64,000 bases of DNA, from positions 248,001 to 312,000 of the forward strand of contig NZ_JACHZR010000004.1 of the NCBI RefSeq assembly GCF_014193695.1, in the 5' to 3' direction. Made by a program: the position numbers and the translations under genes. The stretch is from Rhizobium sp. BK316. GTDB lineage: Bacteria > Pseudomonadota > Alphaproteobacteria > Rhizobiales > Rhizobiaceae. Numbering within the stretch: the first letter of the stretch is position 1; every line of letters begins with the position of its first letter. Below are positions 54,627-62,984 of this stretch, in pieces. Below the pieces are notes generated by a model. It worked only from the letters and a program-made list of their open reading frames with translations, did no database searches and was not told where the DNA came from.

Positions 54627-54648
54627 GCGGCGGGTGTCTGCCCGCCGC
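54627..54648. terminator. GC-rich hairpin after class I DAHP synthase gene
   Basis: Perfect 8-bp arms gcggcggg/cccgccgc over six bases, 16 bp past the stop codon. It lacks a T-run on the minus strand, so only a possible terminator. Confidence 0.45.
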
Positions 54649-54663
54649 GCTTGATAGTGCCAA

Positions 54664-55731
54664 TCAGGCCGCGACAGCAGCCTTGCGGCGGTCGCGGACG
54701 GCCTTCGCCAGATCCTCGAGCACATCCACCGACATATCCCAGCCGATGCAGCCATCGGTGATCGACTGGCCGTAGACCAGCGGCTTGCCGGGAACGAGGT
54801 CCTGGCGACCGGCGACGAGGTTGCTCTCGATCATCATGCCCTTGATGTGGTGGTTGCCGGCGACGATCTGGCCGGCGACGTCGCGGACGACCTTCGGCTG
54901 GTTCATCGGGTCCTTGCTGCTGTTGGCGTGGCTGGCATCGATGAGGATGCGCGGATCGACGCCGAGCTTGACGGCCTCAGCGATCACAGCCTGCACATCC
55001 GCCGCCTCGTAATTCGGGCGCTTGCCGCCGCGCAGGATGATGTGGCAGTCCTCGTTGCCGCGGGTGGAGGCAATCGCCGCCTGTCCGTCCTTGGTCACAG
55101 CCGGGAAGTGGTGGGGCTGGGAGGCTGCTACTATGGCATCGAGCGCGATGCGCGCGCCGCCATCCGTGCCGTTCTTGAAGCCGATCGGGCAGGAGAGACC
55201 CGAGGCGAGCTGGCGGTGGATCTGGCTTTCGGTCGTGCGCGCGCCGATGGCGCCGTAGCTGACGAGATCGGCTATGTATTGCGGCGTGATCGTATCGAGG
55301 AATTCGCAGCCGGCCGGGAGGCCCATGGCGTTGATGTCGAGTAGCAGGCGGCGGGCGAGACGCAGGCCTTCCTCGATGCGGTAGGTGCCGTCGAGATGCG
55401 GGTCGTTCATCAGGCCTTTCCAGCCGACGGTCGTGCGAGGCTTTTCGAAATAGACGCGCATGACGATTTCGAGCTCGCCGGACAGGCGTCGTCGCTGCTC
55501 GACGAGCCGTGACGCATATTCACGGGCGGCTGCCGGATCATGGATCGAGCAGGGGCCGATGACGACCAGCTGGCGGTCGTCCTGACCGGTCAGGATATTG
55601 TGGATCGTGTCGCGCGTGCTGGTCACGGTCTTGGTAATCGCGCGGTCACGCGGGATTTCCTTGATAATATCGGCAGGTTTGGTCAGCGGGGTGATCTCGA
55701 CGATGCGCAGATCATCAATAGTGTCAGTCAC
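54664..55731 (-). CDS. aroG: 3-deoxy-7-phosphoheptulonate synthase, class I (AroF/G/H)
   Basis: A 355-residue class I DAHP synthase, catalysing the first shikimate step. Motifs are VVIGPCSIHDPAAAREYASR, YFEKPRTTVGWKGLMNDP, GARTTESQIHRQLASGLS and ILIDASHANSSKDP, with the metal ligands Cys, His, Glu and Asp of the class and the GPCS turn. AGGAGAG precedes ATG 55731. A leader region (55766-55897) with an aromatic-rich peptide and a terminator suggests control by Tyr or Phe supply in addition to any allosteric control. The choice among AroF, AroG and AroH types is not clear from the sequence. A class II isoenzyme is encoded at 35300-36682. Confidence 0.95.
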   Translation of the reverse strand: MTDTIDDLRIVEITPLTKPADIIKEIPRDRAITKTVTSTRDTIHNILTGQDDRQLVVIGPCSIHDPAAAREYASRLVEQRRRLSGELEIVMRVYFEKPRTTVGWKGLMNDPHLDGTYRIEEGLRLARRLLLDINAMGLPAGCEFLDTITPQYIADLVSYGAIGARTTESQIHRQLASGLSCPIGFKNGTDGGARIALDAIVAASQPHHFPAVTKDGQAAIASTRGNEDCHIILRGGKRPNYEAADVQAVIAEAVKLGVDPRILIDASHANSSKDPMNQPKVVRDVAGQIVAGNHHIKGMMIESNLVAGRQDLVPGKPLVYGQSITDGCIGWDMSVDVLEDLAKAVRDRRKAAVAA

Positions 55732-55765
55732 GGCATGCTCTCCTGTTTGGTCATACCGTGCGGAA

Positions 55766-55794
55766 CAAAAAAGCCGCCAGGTAGACTAGCGGCT
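55766..55794 (-). terminator. Attenuator terminator in the class I DAHP synthase leader
   Basis: On the minus strand AGCCGCTAG pairs with CTGGCGGCT (one G-U) over a five-base loop, followed by a run of six T. It lies between the leader stop and the aro ATG, 35 bp before the gene, where no transcription end would otherwise be expected, so it is best read as an attenuator. Confidence 0.85.
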
Positions 55795-55822
55795 GTTCGG
55801 GTTGTCGTCGCGTTAGTTTTGG

Positions 55823-55897
55823 TTACGCACAGACCCGCATCCGCTGGAAGCAGCGGTACGAATAAAATCGCGATGCGTAGACGGACGAGATCGACAT
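55823..55897 (-). CDS. Leader peptide, 24 residues, Tyr/Phe-rich, of class I DAHP synthase gene
   Basis: A minus-strand ORF of 24 codons from ATG 55897 to TAA 55823. Codons 7-17 encode YASRFYSYRCF, with three Tyr and two Phe, far above chance. No Shine-Dalgarno precedes it, but a promoter-like GTGACA-17-TACATA ends six bases before the ATG, so the mRNA may start at the ATG itself (leaderless). This matches the layout known for the trp leader of Sinorhizobium meliloti, as I recall it. Scarcity of charged Tyr or Phe tRNA would stall ribosomes on codons 7-14 and change the downstream fold. Peptide synthesis is unproven. Confidence 0.8.
   Translation of the reverse strand: MSISSVYASRFYSYRCFQRMRVCA
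55841..55856 (-). promoter_or_regulatory. Hairpin within the leader peptide ORF
   Basis: Arms CCGCTG and CAGCGG over CTTC, at codons 14-19. The downstream arm CAGCGG can instead pair with CCGCTA of the terminator, giving mutually exclusive folds as attenuation needs. Confidence 0.65.
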
Positions 55898-55903
55898 GCA
55901 GGC

Positions 55904-55932
55904 TATGTAGCGATGCGGAAACCAATTGTCAC
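55904..55932 (-). promoter_or_regulatory. Promoter candidate of the class I DAHP synthase leader
   Basis: Minus-strand GTGACA (-35, five of six matches to TTGACA) and TACATA (-10, four of six to TATAAT) with a 17-base spacer. The predicted start is base 55897, the A of the leader ATG. Confidence 0.65.
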
Positions 55933-56050
55933 GCAGAATTTTACAGGTGAGAGCCCCTTAGCGGGCAGCGGCGGAGATGCAGTTCCGTTCCAGGCCTATT
56001 CGCTGAATTGACTTGCTGCCATGCCGTTTCCACGCCATAGATCGCCCGTC

Positions 56051-56210
56051 AGGTGCCCGCCGTCACAAGCGGGAGAATCGGGAATCCGGTGCAAGACCGG
56101 AACGTGCCCAACGCTGTAAGGCCGACGCTTGCCGCTCACCACGCCACTGGCCTCCAGGCCGGGAAGGCTGCGGCCAAGTGGATGACGCCAAGTCAGAAGA
56201 CCGGCCTGGC
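56051..56210 (+). ncRNA. Cobalamin riboswitch upstream of bluB
   Basis: The element shows the conserved B12-riboswitch blocks: ggtgcccgcc at the start, gggaatccggtgcaagacc, cgtgcccaacgctgtaag and the near-end B12 box agtcagaagacc. It precedes bluB by 56 bp. No terminator follows; instead cccaac (56219-56224) can pair with gttggg (56251-56256) that contains the ribosome site, suggesting translational control. This is a well-known rhizobial type of element. Confidence 0.92.
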
Positions 56211-56218
56211 AAGATAGA

Positions 56219-56256
56219 CCCAACCCGCGCGGACGGCGGGCGGTTGCGTTGTTGGG
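56219..56256 (+). promoter_or_regulatory. Possible ribosome-site sequestering stem of the riboswitch
   Basis: Outer pairing cccaac/gttggg encloses an inner cccgc/gcggg pair. The right outer arm includes the GGGG ribosome site of bluB, so ligand binding could hide it. Confidence 0.5.
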
Positions 56257-56265
56257 GATTTGACG

Positions 56266-57000
56266 ATGCGACCCATTGATGATGCCGTTTGCCCGGCATC
56301 CAGCTTTTCTGCGGCCGAACGCGAGGCCGTCTATCATGCCATCACGACGCGGCGCGACGTGCGCAGCCAGTTTCTGCCTGATTCCCTGCCTGATGATCTC
56401 GTCACGCGATTGTTGACGGCAGCGCATCACGCACCTTCGGTCGGCTTCATGCAGCCGTGGAATTTCATTCTGGTGAAGAGTGCCGAGGTGAGGGCGCAGG
56501 TGCGCGATGCCTTCACGAGGGCGAATGAGGAAGCGGCCCGGATGTTTACCGGCGAGCGGCGGCAGGCCTATCGCTCGCTGAAGCTCGAAGGCATCGTCGA
56601 GGCGCCGCTCGGCATCTGCGTGACCTGCGACCCCACCCGCAGCGGCAGCGTGGTGCTCGGGCGCACGCACAATCCGCGCATGGATAGCTATTCCACCGTC
56701 TGTGCCATCCAGAACCTGTGGCTCGCAGCGCGAGCAGAAGGCGTCGGCATCGGCTGGGTCAGCATTTTTCGTGAGGGCGACCTGAAGGAAATCCTCGGCA
56801 TTCCCGATCATATCGAAGTCGTGGCCTGGCTCTGCGCCGGGTTCGTCGACCGGCTCTATGACCAGCCGGAACTGGCGGTCAAAGGCTGGCGGCAACGCAT
56901 GCCGCTGGAAGATCTCGTCTTCCATGACGGCTGGGGACGATCAGACCGTGAGCCGGTAACTACTGCTGTTGAGGTTGGGGGCCGGATGTCGCCGGATTAG
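56266..57000 (+). CDS. bluB: 5,6-dimethylbenzimidazole synthase BluB
   Basis: A 244-residue flavin-destructase-type BluB, which fragments FMNH2 with oxygen to give the lower ligand of vitamin B12. The nitroreductase-like fold is seen in TTRRDVRSQFLPDSLPDDLV, AAHHAPSVGFMQPWNFILVK and GVGIGWVSIFREGDLKEILG, and MDSYSTVCAIQNLWLAARAE covers the FMN region. GGGGA lies about ten bases before ATG 56266; TTG 56260 is another in-frame codon. A cobalamin riboswitch lies upstream, consistent with feedback. The 3' end overlaps the convergent DUF2865 gene by 41 bp. BluB was first characterised in Sinorhizobium meliloti. Confidence 0.94.
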   Translation: MRPIDDAVCPASSFSAAEREAVYHAITTRRDVRSQFLPDSLPDDLVTRLLTAAHHAPSVGFMQPWNFILVKSAEVRAQVRDAFTRANEEAARMFTGERRQAYRSLKLEGIVEAPLGICVTCDPTRSGSVVLGRTHNPRMDSYSTVCAIQNLWLAARAEGVGIGWVSIFREGDLKEILGIPDHIEVVAWLCAGFVDRLYDQPELAVKGWRQRMPLEDLVFHDGWGRSDREPVTTAVEVGGRMSPD

Positions 57001-58066
57001 CGAGATCGATCTTGCCCTCATCGCCGGCAAGGAATTGCGGCCCGACCTGCCGGACCTTGCTGGCAGAGGGATCATAGGGGCGATCCGCCACCTGCGGCGG
57101 GGGGGCAGGCGGGGTGCTAGCCGCCTTCGGCGCTTCCGTCTGGATCGCGGTGATCGAGCCCTTCGGCTCGGGCGTCGGCGCATAGGCGGCCTGGCTCTTT
57201 CGCATCTGCTCGTAATAGGCAGACAGATTGCAGGAGCAGGCGGATTTTTCGCCAGGTGCACGGGTCTTGTAGGCGAAGGCGTTCTTCATCGCGCTGTAGG
57301 GCGTTCCCGTTGCCGTCGAAATCATGTTCGAGGTCTCGGTACTGGAAACGTCGCGATAGAAGAGTTCCGTTTCGACGCCGGGGCACATCTTCGCGCAGGT
57401 CGCGGCATCACGGTCGAAATCGACCGAGGTGGCATTGTTGCTGATCGGGAAGAAGCCACCATCGCAGGTGCGCACGCAGATGGTACTGACGGGCGAGAGC
57501 ATTTCGGCGCGCGGCAGGCCGTAGCGCTCGCCGCCGCCGAGCGGGATGAACGTGTCGCTGCGCATGGCCTGCTCTTCGATGCTCGGAGCCGGCGCGTAAG
57601 CGTTGCCTTCGGCAGGTCCGCTGAAGCTGTCGCTGTTGCAGTCATTATCTTCGAGCGCGGCCATTAGCTCCTCGCGGGCCGCATCGGGGCCGGACTGGCG
57701 CAACTCGCTGCGGCGTTCCTGAAGGAAGCCGATGTTGTCGACCATCTTGGCTTCAGCATGCTCAAGTTCGGAGCAGAAGCCGGCGTTGTCGCCGCCAACG
57801 ACGACCATGCTGCCGGAGGTGCAGCCATACCGGCGCAGATCGCTGCGCACCTTACGCAATTCGAGATTCTGTTCGGCAAGCGCGCCGGCATATTGGCGCA
57901 TCTCGCTGCTGCTGTTGCCGAAGGTTTGCGGCAGGTCGGCAAGGCGCCCGCGCAGATCCTCACAGATCGCATTGGTCTGCGCCGCCGCAGGAGCCGCGAA
58001 TGCCAGACAGAAAACGAGATACAGGTTTCGGCGCTTCACGACGTCGTTCCGGAAAGAGAAAAGCAT
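56960..58066 (-). CDS. Secreted DUF2865 protein
   Basis: A 368-residue protein with a signal peptide (NLYLVFCLAFAAPAAAQ, in a region ending about residue 30). It has many Cys (about ten) in the mature part, with the DUF2865-type pattern STICVRTCDGGFFPISNNAT and DAATCAKMCPGVETELFYRD, then KSACSCNLSAYYEQMRKSQ. The C-terminus is Pro/Gln-rich. Function is unknown but the family is common in rhizobia. ATG 58066 is used; GTG 58039 would start closer to the leader core. Its 3' end overlaps bluB by 41 bp on the other strand. Confidence 0.85.
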   Translation of the reverse strand: MLFSFRNDVVKRRNLYLVFCLAFAAPAAAQTNAICEDLRGRLADLPQTFGNSSSEMRQYAGALAEQNLELRKVRSDLRRYGCTSGSMVVVGGDNAGFCSELEHAEAKMVDNIGFLQERRSELRQSGPDAAREELMAALEDNDCNSDSFSGPAEGNAYAPAPSIEEQAMRSDTFIPLGGGERYGLPRAEMLSPVSTICVRTCDGGFFPISNNATSVDFDRDAATCAKMCPGVETELFYRDVSSTETSNMISTATGTPYSAMKNAFAYKTRAPGEKSACSCNLSAYYEQMRKSQAAYAPTPEPKGSITAIQTEAPKAASTPPAPPPQVADRPYDPSASKVRQVGPQFLAGDEGKIDLANPATSGPQPQQQ

Positions 58067-58237
58067 CTATCAGTGCGTTGCGGCTTCAATCCACCGCGCT
58101 TTGTCTTAACGTGTTTCCCTTAATAAGCTCGCAGTAATTCCTAGCGTATTTTTGCGATCTTATCCAGCAAGCCGGATGCTTCCACTTTCCTGTCTCCTGC
58201 AATCACGCGGGAGACCGTTAATATCTAGACAGTTGAT

Positions 58238-58771
58238 ATGACAGATATTTCCGACGAATCCTGCACATGCGAAACGTCCGCAGAAATACCGGATACCCAG
58301 CAGGGCCTTCACGTTTTCGTGGACGGTTGTTTTGACCCCGGCGCAGGGCACGGGGGATGGGCCTTCGTCGCCTATCGCGATGGCGTCGAGATCGCCTCCG
58401 GCTTTGGCGGTGCAAGGGATTCCTCCAATAATGCGATGGAAGTGACGGCCGTGCTTGAAGCGGCAATCTGGATCAACGGCACAGCAACAGGCGTAGCGGC
58501 AGTCATCTGGTCCGATTCCGCCTACGCCGTCGAAGGCTGCAACAGCAGGCGTGCGATCTGGAGGAACAATGGCTGGAAGAAAAGCAACCCGACCGGCAAG
58601 GCCAGAAACCGAGCGATATCAGATGCGAAAATCTGGAAAGCCGTCGATATCCAGCTATCCGAGAATTCCCTTATAAGCATCGTCTGGTGCAAGGGCCATT
58701 CCGGCACCGATGGCAACGAACGGGCCGATGCGCTGGCAGATCAGGGACGCCGATCGATACGGCGTGCCTGA
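58238..58771 (+). CDS. Ribonuclease HI-type protein
   Basis: A 177-residue RNase H fold protein with an N-terminal extension of about 24 residues. The catalytic acids are seen as Asp 29 (VFVDGCFDPG), Glu 68 (NNAMEVTAVL), Asp 93 (IWSDSAYAVEG) and Asp 164 (NERADALADQG), with His 154 in WCKGHSGTDGN. This is complete for RNA-DNA hybrid cleavage. The N-terminal part has three Cys in a short Cys/Glu-rich segment and is not typical of housekeeping RnhA, so this may be an additional copy. Its upstream region is AT-rich and free of genes. Confidence 0.9.
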   Translation: MTDISDESCTCETSAEIPDTQQGLHVFVDGCFDPGAGHGGWAFVAYRDGVEIASGFGGARDSSNNAMEVTAVLEAAIWINGTATGVAAVIWSDSAYAVEGCNSRRAIWRNNGWKKSNPTGKARNRAISDAKIWKAVDIQLSENSLISIVWCKGHSGTDGNERADALADQGRRSIRRA

Positions 58772-58798
58772 TTTTCCAGATGCCGACGCGCAACCGGC

Positions 58799-61111
58799 TT
58801 AGGCCGGCTGCGATGCCTCTACGACAGCGAGCGCCGCCATATTGACCACGCCGCGCGAGGTGACCGACGGCGCCAGGATATGCGCCGGCATCGCCGTGCC
58901 GAGCAGGATCGGGCCGACATGCAGGCCGTCGGTCATCGACTTGACGACGCCGAGCGTGATGTTGGCCGCATCGAGGTTCGGGAAGACCAGCAGGTTGGCT
59001 TCATCGTTCAGCGTGGTGTGCGGCATGACGCGGCGGCGCAGTTCCTCGGAGATGGCGCTTTCGCCATGCATTTCGCCGTCGACTTCGAGATCGGGAGCCG
59101 CTTCCCGCACGAGCTGCAGTGCGTTGCGCATCTTGGTGGCGCTTTCGGATTCGCGCGAGCCGAAATTCGAATGCGAGACGAGGGCGGCGCGCGGGGTGAT
59201 GCCGAAGCGCTTGATCTCTTCGGCAGCGAGAACCGTTGCCTCGGCGATGTCTTCTGCCGTCGGATTTAAGGTCACATAGGTGTCGGCGAAGAACGTCGCG
59301 CCGCGCTGCGAGATCATCAGGCTGAGAGCCGAGAAATCGCGCACGTTCGGGCGCTTGCCGATGATCTGGCGCACATCGCGCAGGTGCTTCTCGTAACGGC
59401 CTTCGAGGCCGCAGATCAGCGCGTCGGCTTCGCCGCGCTTCAGCGCCAGCGCGCCGATGACGGTCGTGTTGGTGCGCACGATGGTGCGCGCCGCTTCCGG
59501 GATGACGCCGCGGCGTCCCACCAGCTGCAGATAGAGATCGACATATTCGCGAAAGCGCGGATCGTCCTCGGGGTTGATGACGTCGAAATCCTGCAACGGC
59601 CGGATGCGCAGGCCGTAACGCTTCAGGCGCGTTTCGATGACCTGCGGACGGCCGATAATGATCGGTTCGGCAATGCCTTCTTCGAGCAGCACCTGGGCGG
59701 CGCGCAGCACGCGTTCGTCTTCGCCTTCGGAGAAGATGACGCGCTTGCGCTCTGCTACCTTGGCGGCCGTGAAGATCGGCTTCATGATGAAGCCGGAGCG
59801 GAAGACGAAGCGGTTCAGCTGGTCGAGATAGGCGTCGAAATCGGCGATCGGACGACGCGCGACACCGCTTTCGGCAGCAGCCTTGGCGACTTCAGGGGCG
59901 ATGCGCAGGATGAGGCGCGGATCGAAGGGCGAGGGGATGAGGTAGTCGGGACCGAAAACCGGGGTTTCGCCGGAATAGGCACGCGCGGCAACGTCCGAAG
60001 GCTCTTCGCGGGCGAGGGCTGCGATGGCGCGCACGGCGGCCATCTTCATTTCCTCGTTGATCGTCTCGGCACCACAGTCCAGCGCACCCCTGAAAATATA
60101 GGGAAAGCAGAGAACGTTGTTGACCTGGTTCGGGAAGTCGGAGCGACCGGTGCAGATCATCGCGTCCGGGCGGGCGGCCCGGGCGAGATCCGGCATGATC
60201 TCCGGCGTCGGGTTGGCAAGCGCCATGATCAGCGGCTTGTCGGCCATCTGCGCCAGAAGTTCCGGCTTCAACACGCCGGCGGCCGAGAGACCGAGGAAGA
60301 CATCGGCGCCGCCGATATTTTCGGCGAGCGAGCGCGTGTCACTCTTCTGGGCGTAGACGGCTTTCCACTCGTCCATCAGCTCGACGCGGCCTTCATAGAC
60401 GAGGCCTTCGAGATCGTGGACCCAGATGTTTTCGCGTTTGGCGCCGAGCGTCACGAGCAGGTTGAGACAGGCAAGCGCGGCGGCACCGGCGCCTGACGCG
60501 ACGATCTTCACCTCGTCGATCTTCTTGCCGGCCAGTTCCAGCCCGTTGAGGATGGCAGCGGCGACGATGATCGCGGTGCCGTGCTGGTCGTCGTGGAAGA
60601 CCGGGATCTTCATCTTCTCGCGCAGCTGCTTCTCGATCCGGAAGCATTCCGGCGCCTTGATGTCTTCGAGGTTGATGCCGCCGAAGGTCGGTTCCAGCGA
60701 GGCGACGGTCGAAACCATCTGGTCGACGTCCGTTGCATCCACTTCGATATCGAAAACATCGATGTTGGCGAATTTCTTGAAGAGAACGGCCTTGCCTTCC
60801 ATGACCGGCTTGGAAGCGAGCGGGCCGATATTACCGAGGCCGAGCACGGCGGTACCGTTGGAGATCACGGCAACGAGGTTGGCGCGCGATGTATAGTCGG
60901 CCGCAGTTTCAGGATTGTCACGGATGGCGAGGCAGGGGGCGGCGACGCCGGGAGAATAAGCGAGCGCCAGGTCGCGCTGGTTGCCGAGCGGCTTGGTCGC
61001 CTGGATTTCCAGCTTGCCGGGGCGCGGATAGCGGTGGAAGAAAAGCGCCTGGTCGTCGAGGCTTCCCCCCGTCAGATTCTTTTCCGTTTTGGATTTTTCC
61101 TGGTGATCCAT
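58799..61111 (-). CDS. maeB: Malic enzyme fused to a phosphotransacetylase-like domain
   Basis: A 770-residue enzyme oxidatively decarboxylating malate to pyruvate. The N-terminal malic enzyme part (about residues 1-430) has LALAYSPGVAAPCLAIRDNP, GKAVLFKKFANIDVFDIEVD, FHDDQHGTAIIVAAAILNGL and a GAGAAALACLNLL nucleotide loop. The C-terminal 330 residues resemble a phosphotransacetylase (RVIFSEGEDERVLRAAQVLL) and are regulatory in this family. Sinorhizobium has NAD- (dme) and NADP- (tme) types of about this size; which this is cannot be told. ATG 61111 has GGAGG five bases upstream. Sequence in frame beyond it is antisense to the FAD oxidase gene. Confidence 0.93.
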   Translation of the reverse strand: MDHQEKSKTEKNLTGGSLDDQALFFHRYPRPGKLEIQATKPLGNQRDLALAYSPGVAAPCLAIRDNPETAADYTSRANLVAVISNGTAVLGLGNIGPLASKPVMEGKAVLFKKFANIDVFDIEVDATDVDQMVSTVASLEPTFGGINLEDIKAPECFRIEKQLREKMKIPVFHDDQHGTAIIVAAAILNGLELAGKKIDEVKIVASGAGAAALACLNLLVTLGAKRENIWVHDLEGLVYEGRVELMDEWKAVYAQKSDTRSLAENIGGADVFLGLSAAGVLKPELLAQMADKPLIMALANPTPEIMPDLARAARPDAMICTGRSDFPNQVNNVLCFPYIFRGALDCGAETINEEMKMAAVRAIAALAREEPSDVAARAYSGETPVFGPDYLIPSPFDPRLILRIAPEVAKAAAESGVARRPIADFDAYLDQLNRFVFRSGFIMKPIFTAAKVAERKRVIFSEGEDERVLRAAQVLLEEGIAEPIIIGRPQVIETRLKRYGLRIRPLQDFDVINPEDDPRFREYVDLYLQLVGRRGVIPEAARTIVRTNTTVIGALALKRGEADALICGLEGRYEKHLRDVRQIIGKRPNVRDFSALSLMISQRGATFFADTYVTLNPTAEDIAEATVLAAEEIKRFGITPRAALVSHSNFGSRESESATKMRNALQLVREAAPDLEVDGEMHGESAISEELRRRVMPHTTLNDEANLLVFPNLDAANITLGVVKSMTDGLHVGPILLGTAMPAHILAPSVTSRGVVNMAALAVVEASQPA

Positions 61112-61345
61112 CGCCGCCTCCGGTGTGTCGTTCGAAGTCTTTTGAAGACTTCTCCATACATCAATCGGATACGGGCGACAGTATGGAAATGCGGCGTGGG
61201 GAAAGTTTTCGTGCGGGGGCGGGGCGGCCCTTGGTGCCGAGCGGTTGCCACCAGCTAATCCTTTTGGGGAAACTTGTCTGGCGAGGGCGGCAAGCGCAGA
61301 ATGCCGTGCGCGACGGTGCGGGGCGCCGGTCGCATGGAGGAAATC

Positions 61346-62785
61346 ATGGACAACTTGAACCTCACGACCTTGCAAAGGGGTCAGACGATGGTCAATGACG
61401 TGGCCATCGATGCATTTGCCGCCGGATTTCGCGGCAGTCTCCTGACCAGCAAGGATATGAATTACAACGAGGCGCGGGCGATCTGGAATGCGATGATCGA
61501 CCGGCGGCCCGGCCTCATCGCGCGCTGCGCGGGCGCTGCCGATGTCGTTCGGGCGGTGCGGTTCGCGCGCGACAACAATCTTCTCGTTTCGGTGCGCGGC
61601 GGCGGGCACGGCATTGCCGGCAACGCCGTCTGCGACGGCGGCGTCGTCATCGACCTGTCGGCGATGAAATCGGTGCGGGTCGATCCGCAGACGCGGCGTG
61701 CCAGGATCGAGCCGGGCGCAACGCTTGCCGATGTCGACAAGGAAACGCTGGCCTTCGGGCTGGTGCTGCCGACCGGCATCAATTCCACGACAGGCATCGC
61801 CGGCCTGACGCTTGGCGGCGGCTTCGGCTGGCTGACCCGCAAATTCGGACTGACCCTCGACAATCTGCTCTCGGTCGACGTGGTGACGGCGGATGGCGAA
61901 CTGGTCAAGGCGAGCGAGACGGATAAGCCCGATCTCTTCTGGGCGCTGCGCGGCGGCGGCGGGAATTTCGGCGTCGTGACCTCCTTCGAGTTCAAGCTCA
62001 ACCCGCTCGACACCGAGGTTCTCGCCGGGCTCGTCGTGCATCCCTTCGCCGATGCGGAAAAGGTGCTGAAGGAATACCGGCAGGCGCTGGAGGCGGCGCC
62101 CGACGAACTGACCTGCTGGGTGGTGATGCGCCAGGCGCCGCCGCTGCCCTTCCTGCCGGCCGAATGGCATGGCAAGGAGATCGTGGTGCTGGCGATGTGC
62201 TATTGCGGAGATGTCGCGGCGGGTGAAAAGGCTGCGGCCAGGTTGCGCGCTATCGGAAAGCCGATTGCCGATATCGTCGGCCCGATGCCGTTCACCGGCT
62301 GGCAGCAGGCCTTCGATCCGCTGCTCACACCAGGTGCGCGCAATTACTGGAAAAGCCAGGATTTCGCTTCCCTGTCCGATGCGGCGATCGACGTGCTGCT
62401 CAAGGCGGTGCGCAGGCTGCCCGGCCCAGAATGCGAGATCTTCATCGGTCATGTCGGGGGTGCTGCCGGCCGGGTGGCCAACGAGGCCACCGCGTTTCCG
62501 CAGCGCAGCTCGCATTTCGTCATGAACGTGCATGCCCGCTGGCGGGAAACCGGGATGGATGGAAACTGCGTCGGCTGGGCGCGCGAGCTTTTCGAGGCCA
62601 CCAAGCCGCATGCTGTGGGAACCGCCTATATCAACTTCATGCCTGACGACGAAACCGACCGGGTCGAAGCCGCCTATGGCGCCAACTACGCCCGCCTTGC
62701 TGAGATCAAGCGGCGTTACGATCCGAACAATCTGTTCCGGATGAACCAGAACGTGAAGCCGATGGCGACGGTGCGGACTGCCTGA
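61346..62785 (+). CDS. FAD-linked oxidase (BBE-like, covalent FAD)
   Basis: A 479-residue flavoprotein oxidase. The FAD-binding domain covers about residues 40-240, with VSVRGGGHGIAGNAVCDGGV; its His is the usual covalent site. LTLGGGFGWLTRKFGLTLDN follows as substrate-region sequence. A BBE-type C-terminus ends RRYDPNNLFRMNQNVKPMAT. A second covalent Cys is possible in YCGDVAAGEK. Members oxidise sugars or secondary metabolites; substrate is unknown. No signal peptide is seen. ATG 61346 has GGAGGA six bases upstream. It is divergent from the malic enzyme gene with 234 bp between starts. Confidence 0.9.
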   Translation: MDNLNLTTLQRGQTMVNDVAIDAFAAGFRGSLLTSKDMNYNEARAIWNAMIDRRPGLIARCAGAADVVRAVRFARDNNLLVSVRGGGHGIAGNAVCDGGVVIDLSAMKSVRVDPQTRRARIEPGATLADVDKETLAFGLVLPTGINSTTGIAGLTLGGGFGWLTRKFGLTLDNLLSVDVVTADGELVKASETDKPDLFWALRGGGGNFGVVTSFEFKLNPLDTEVLAGLVVHPFADAEKVLKEYRQALEAAPDELTCWVVMRQAPPLPFLPAEWHGKEIVVLAMCYCGDVAAGEKAAARLRAIGKPIADIVGPMPFTGWQQAFDPLLTPGARNYWKSQDFASLSDAAIDVLLKAVRRLPGPECEIFIGHVGGAAGRVANEATAFPQRSSHFVMNVHARWRETGMDGNCVGWARELFEATKPHAVGTAYINFMPDDETDRVEAAYGANYARLAEIKRRYDPNNLFRMNQNVKPMATVRTA

Positions 62786-62984
62786 GGATTGATGTTTTAG
62801 GAAAGGAATTTCGCGCCAGCGCCGGAATGTGGAGGTGTTGGCGTGAAGTCGGCCACCCAGCGCTCCACATCTAGCCTGTATGAACAGGTTGCACCGCTTT
62901 CCCACAGCCTTGTCATCTTCCTGAAACACGAGTCTGATTTTGGAAGACCAGACGAAGAACGATGGGACACGAGCGGAAAGGCTT

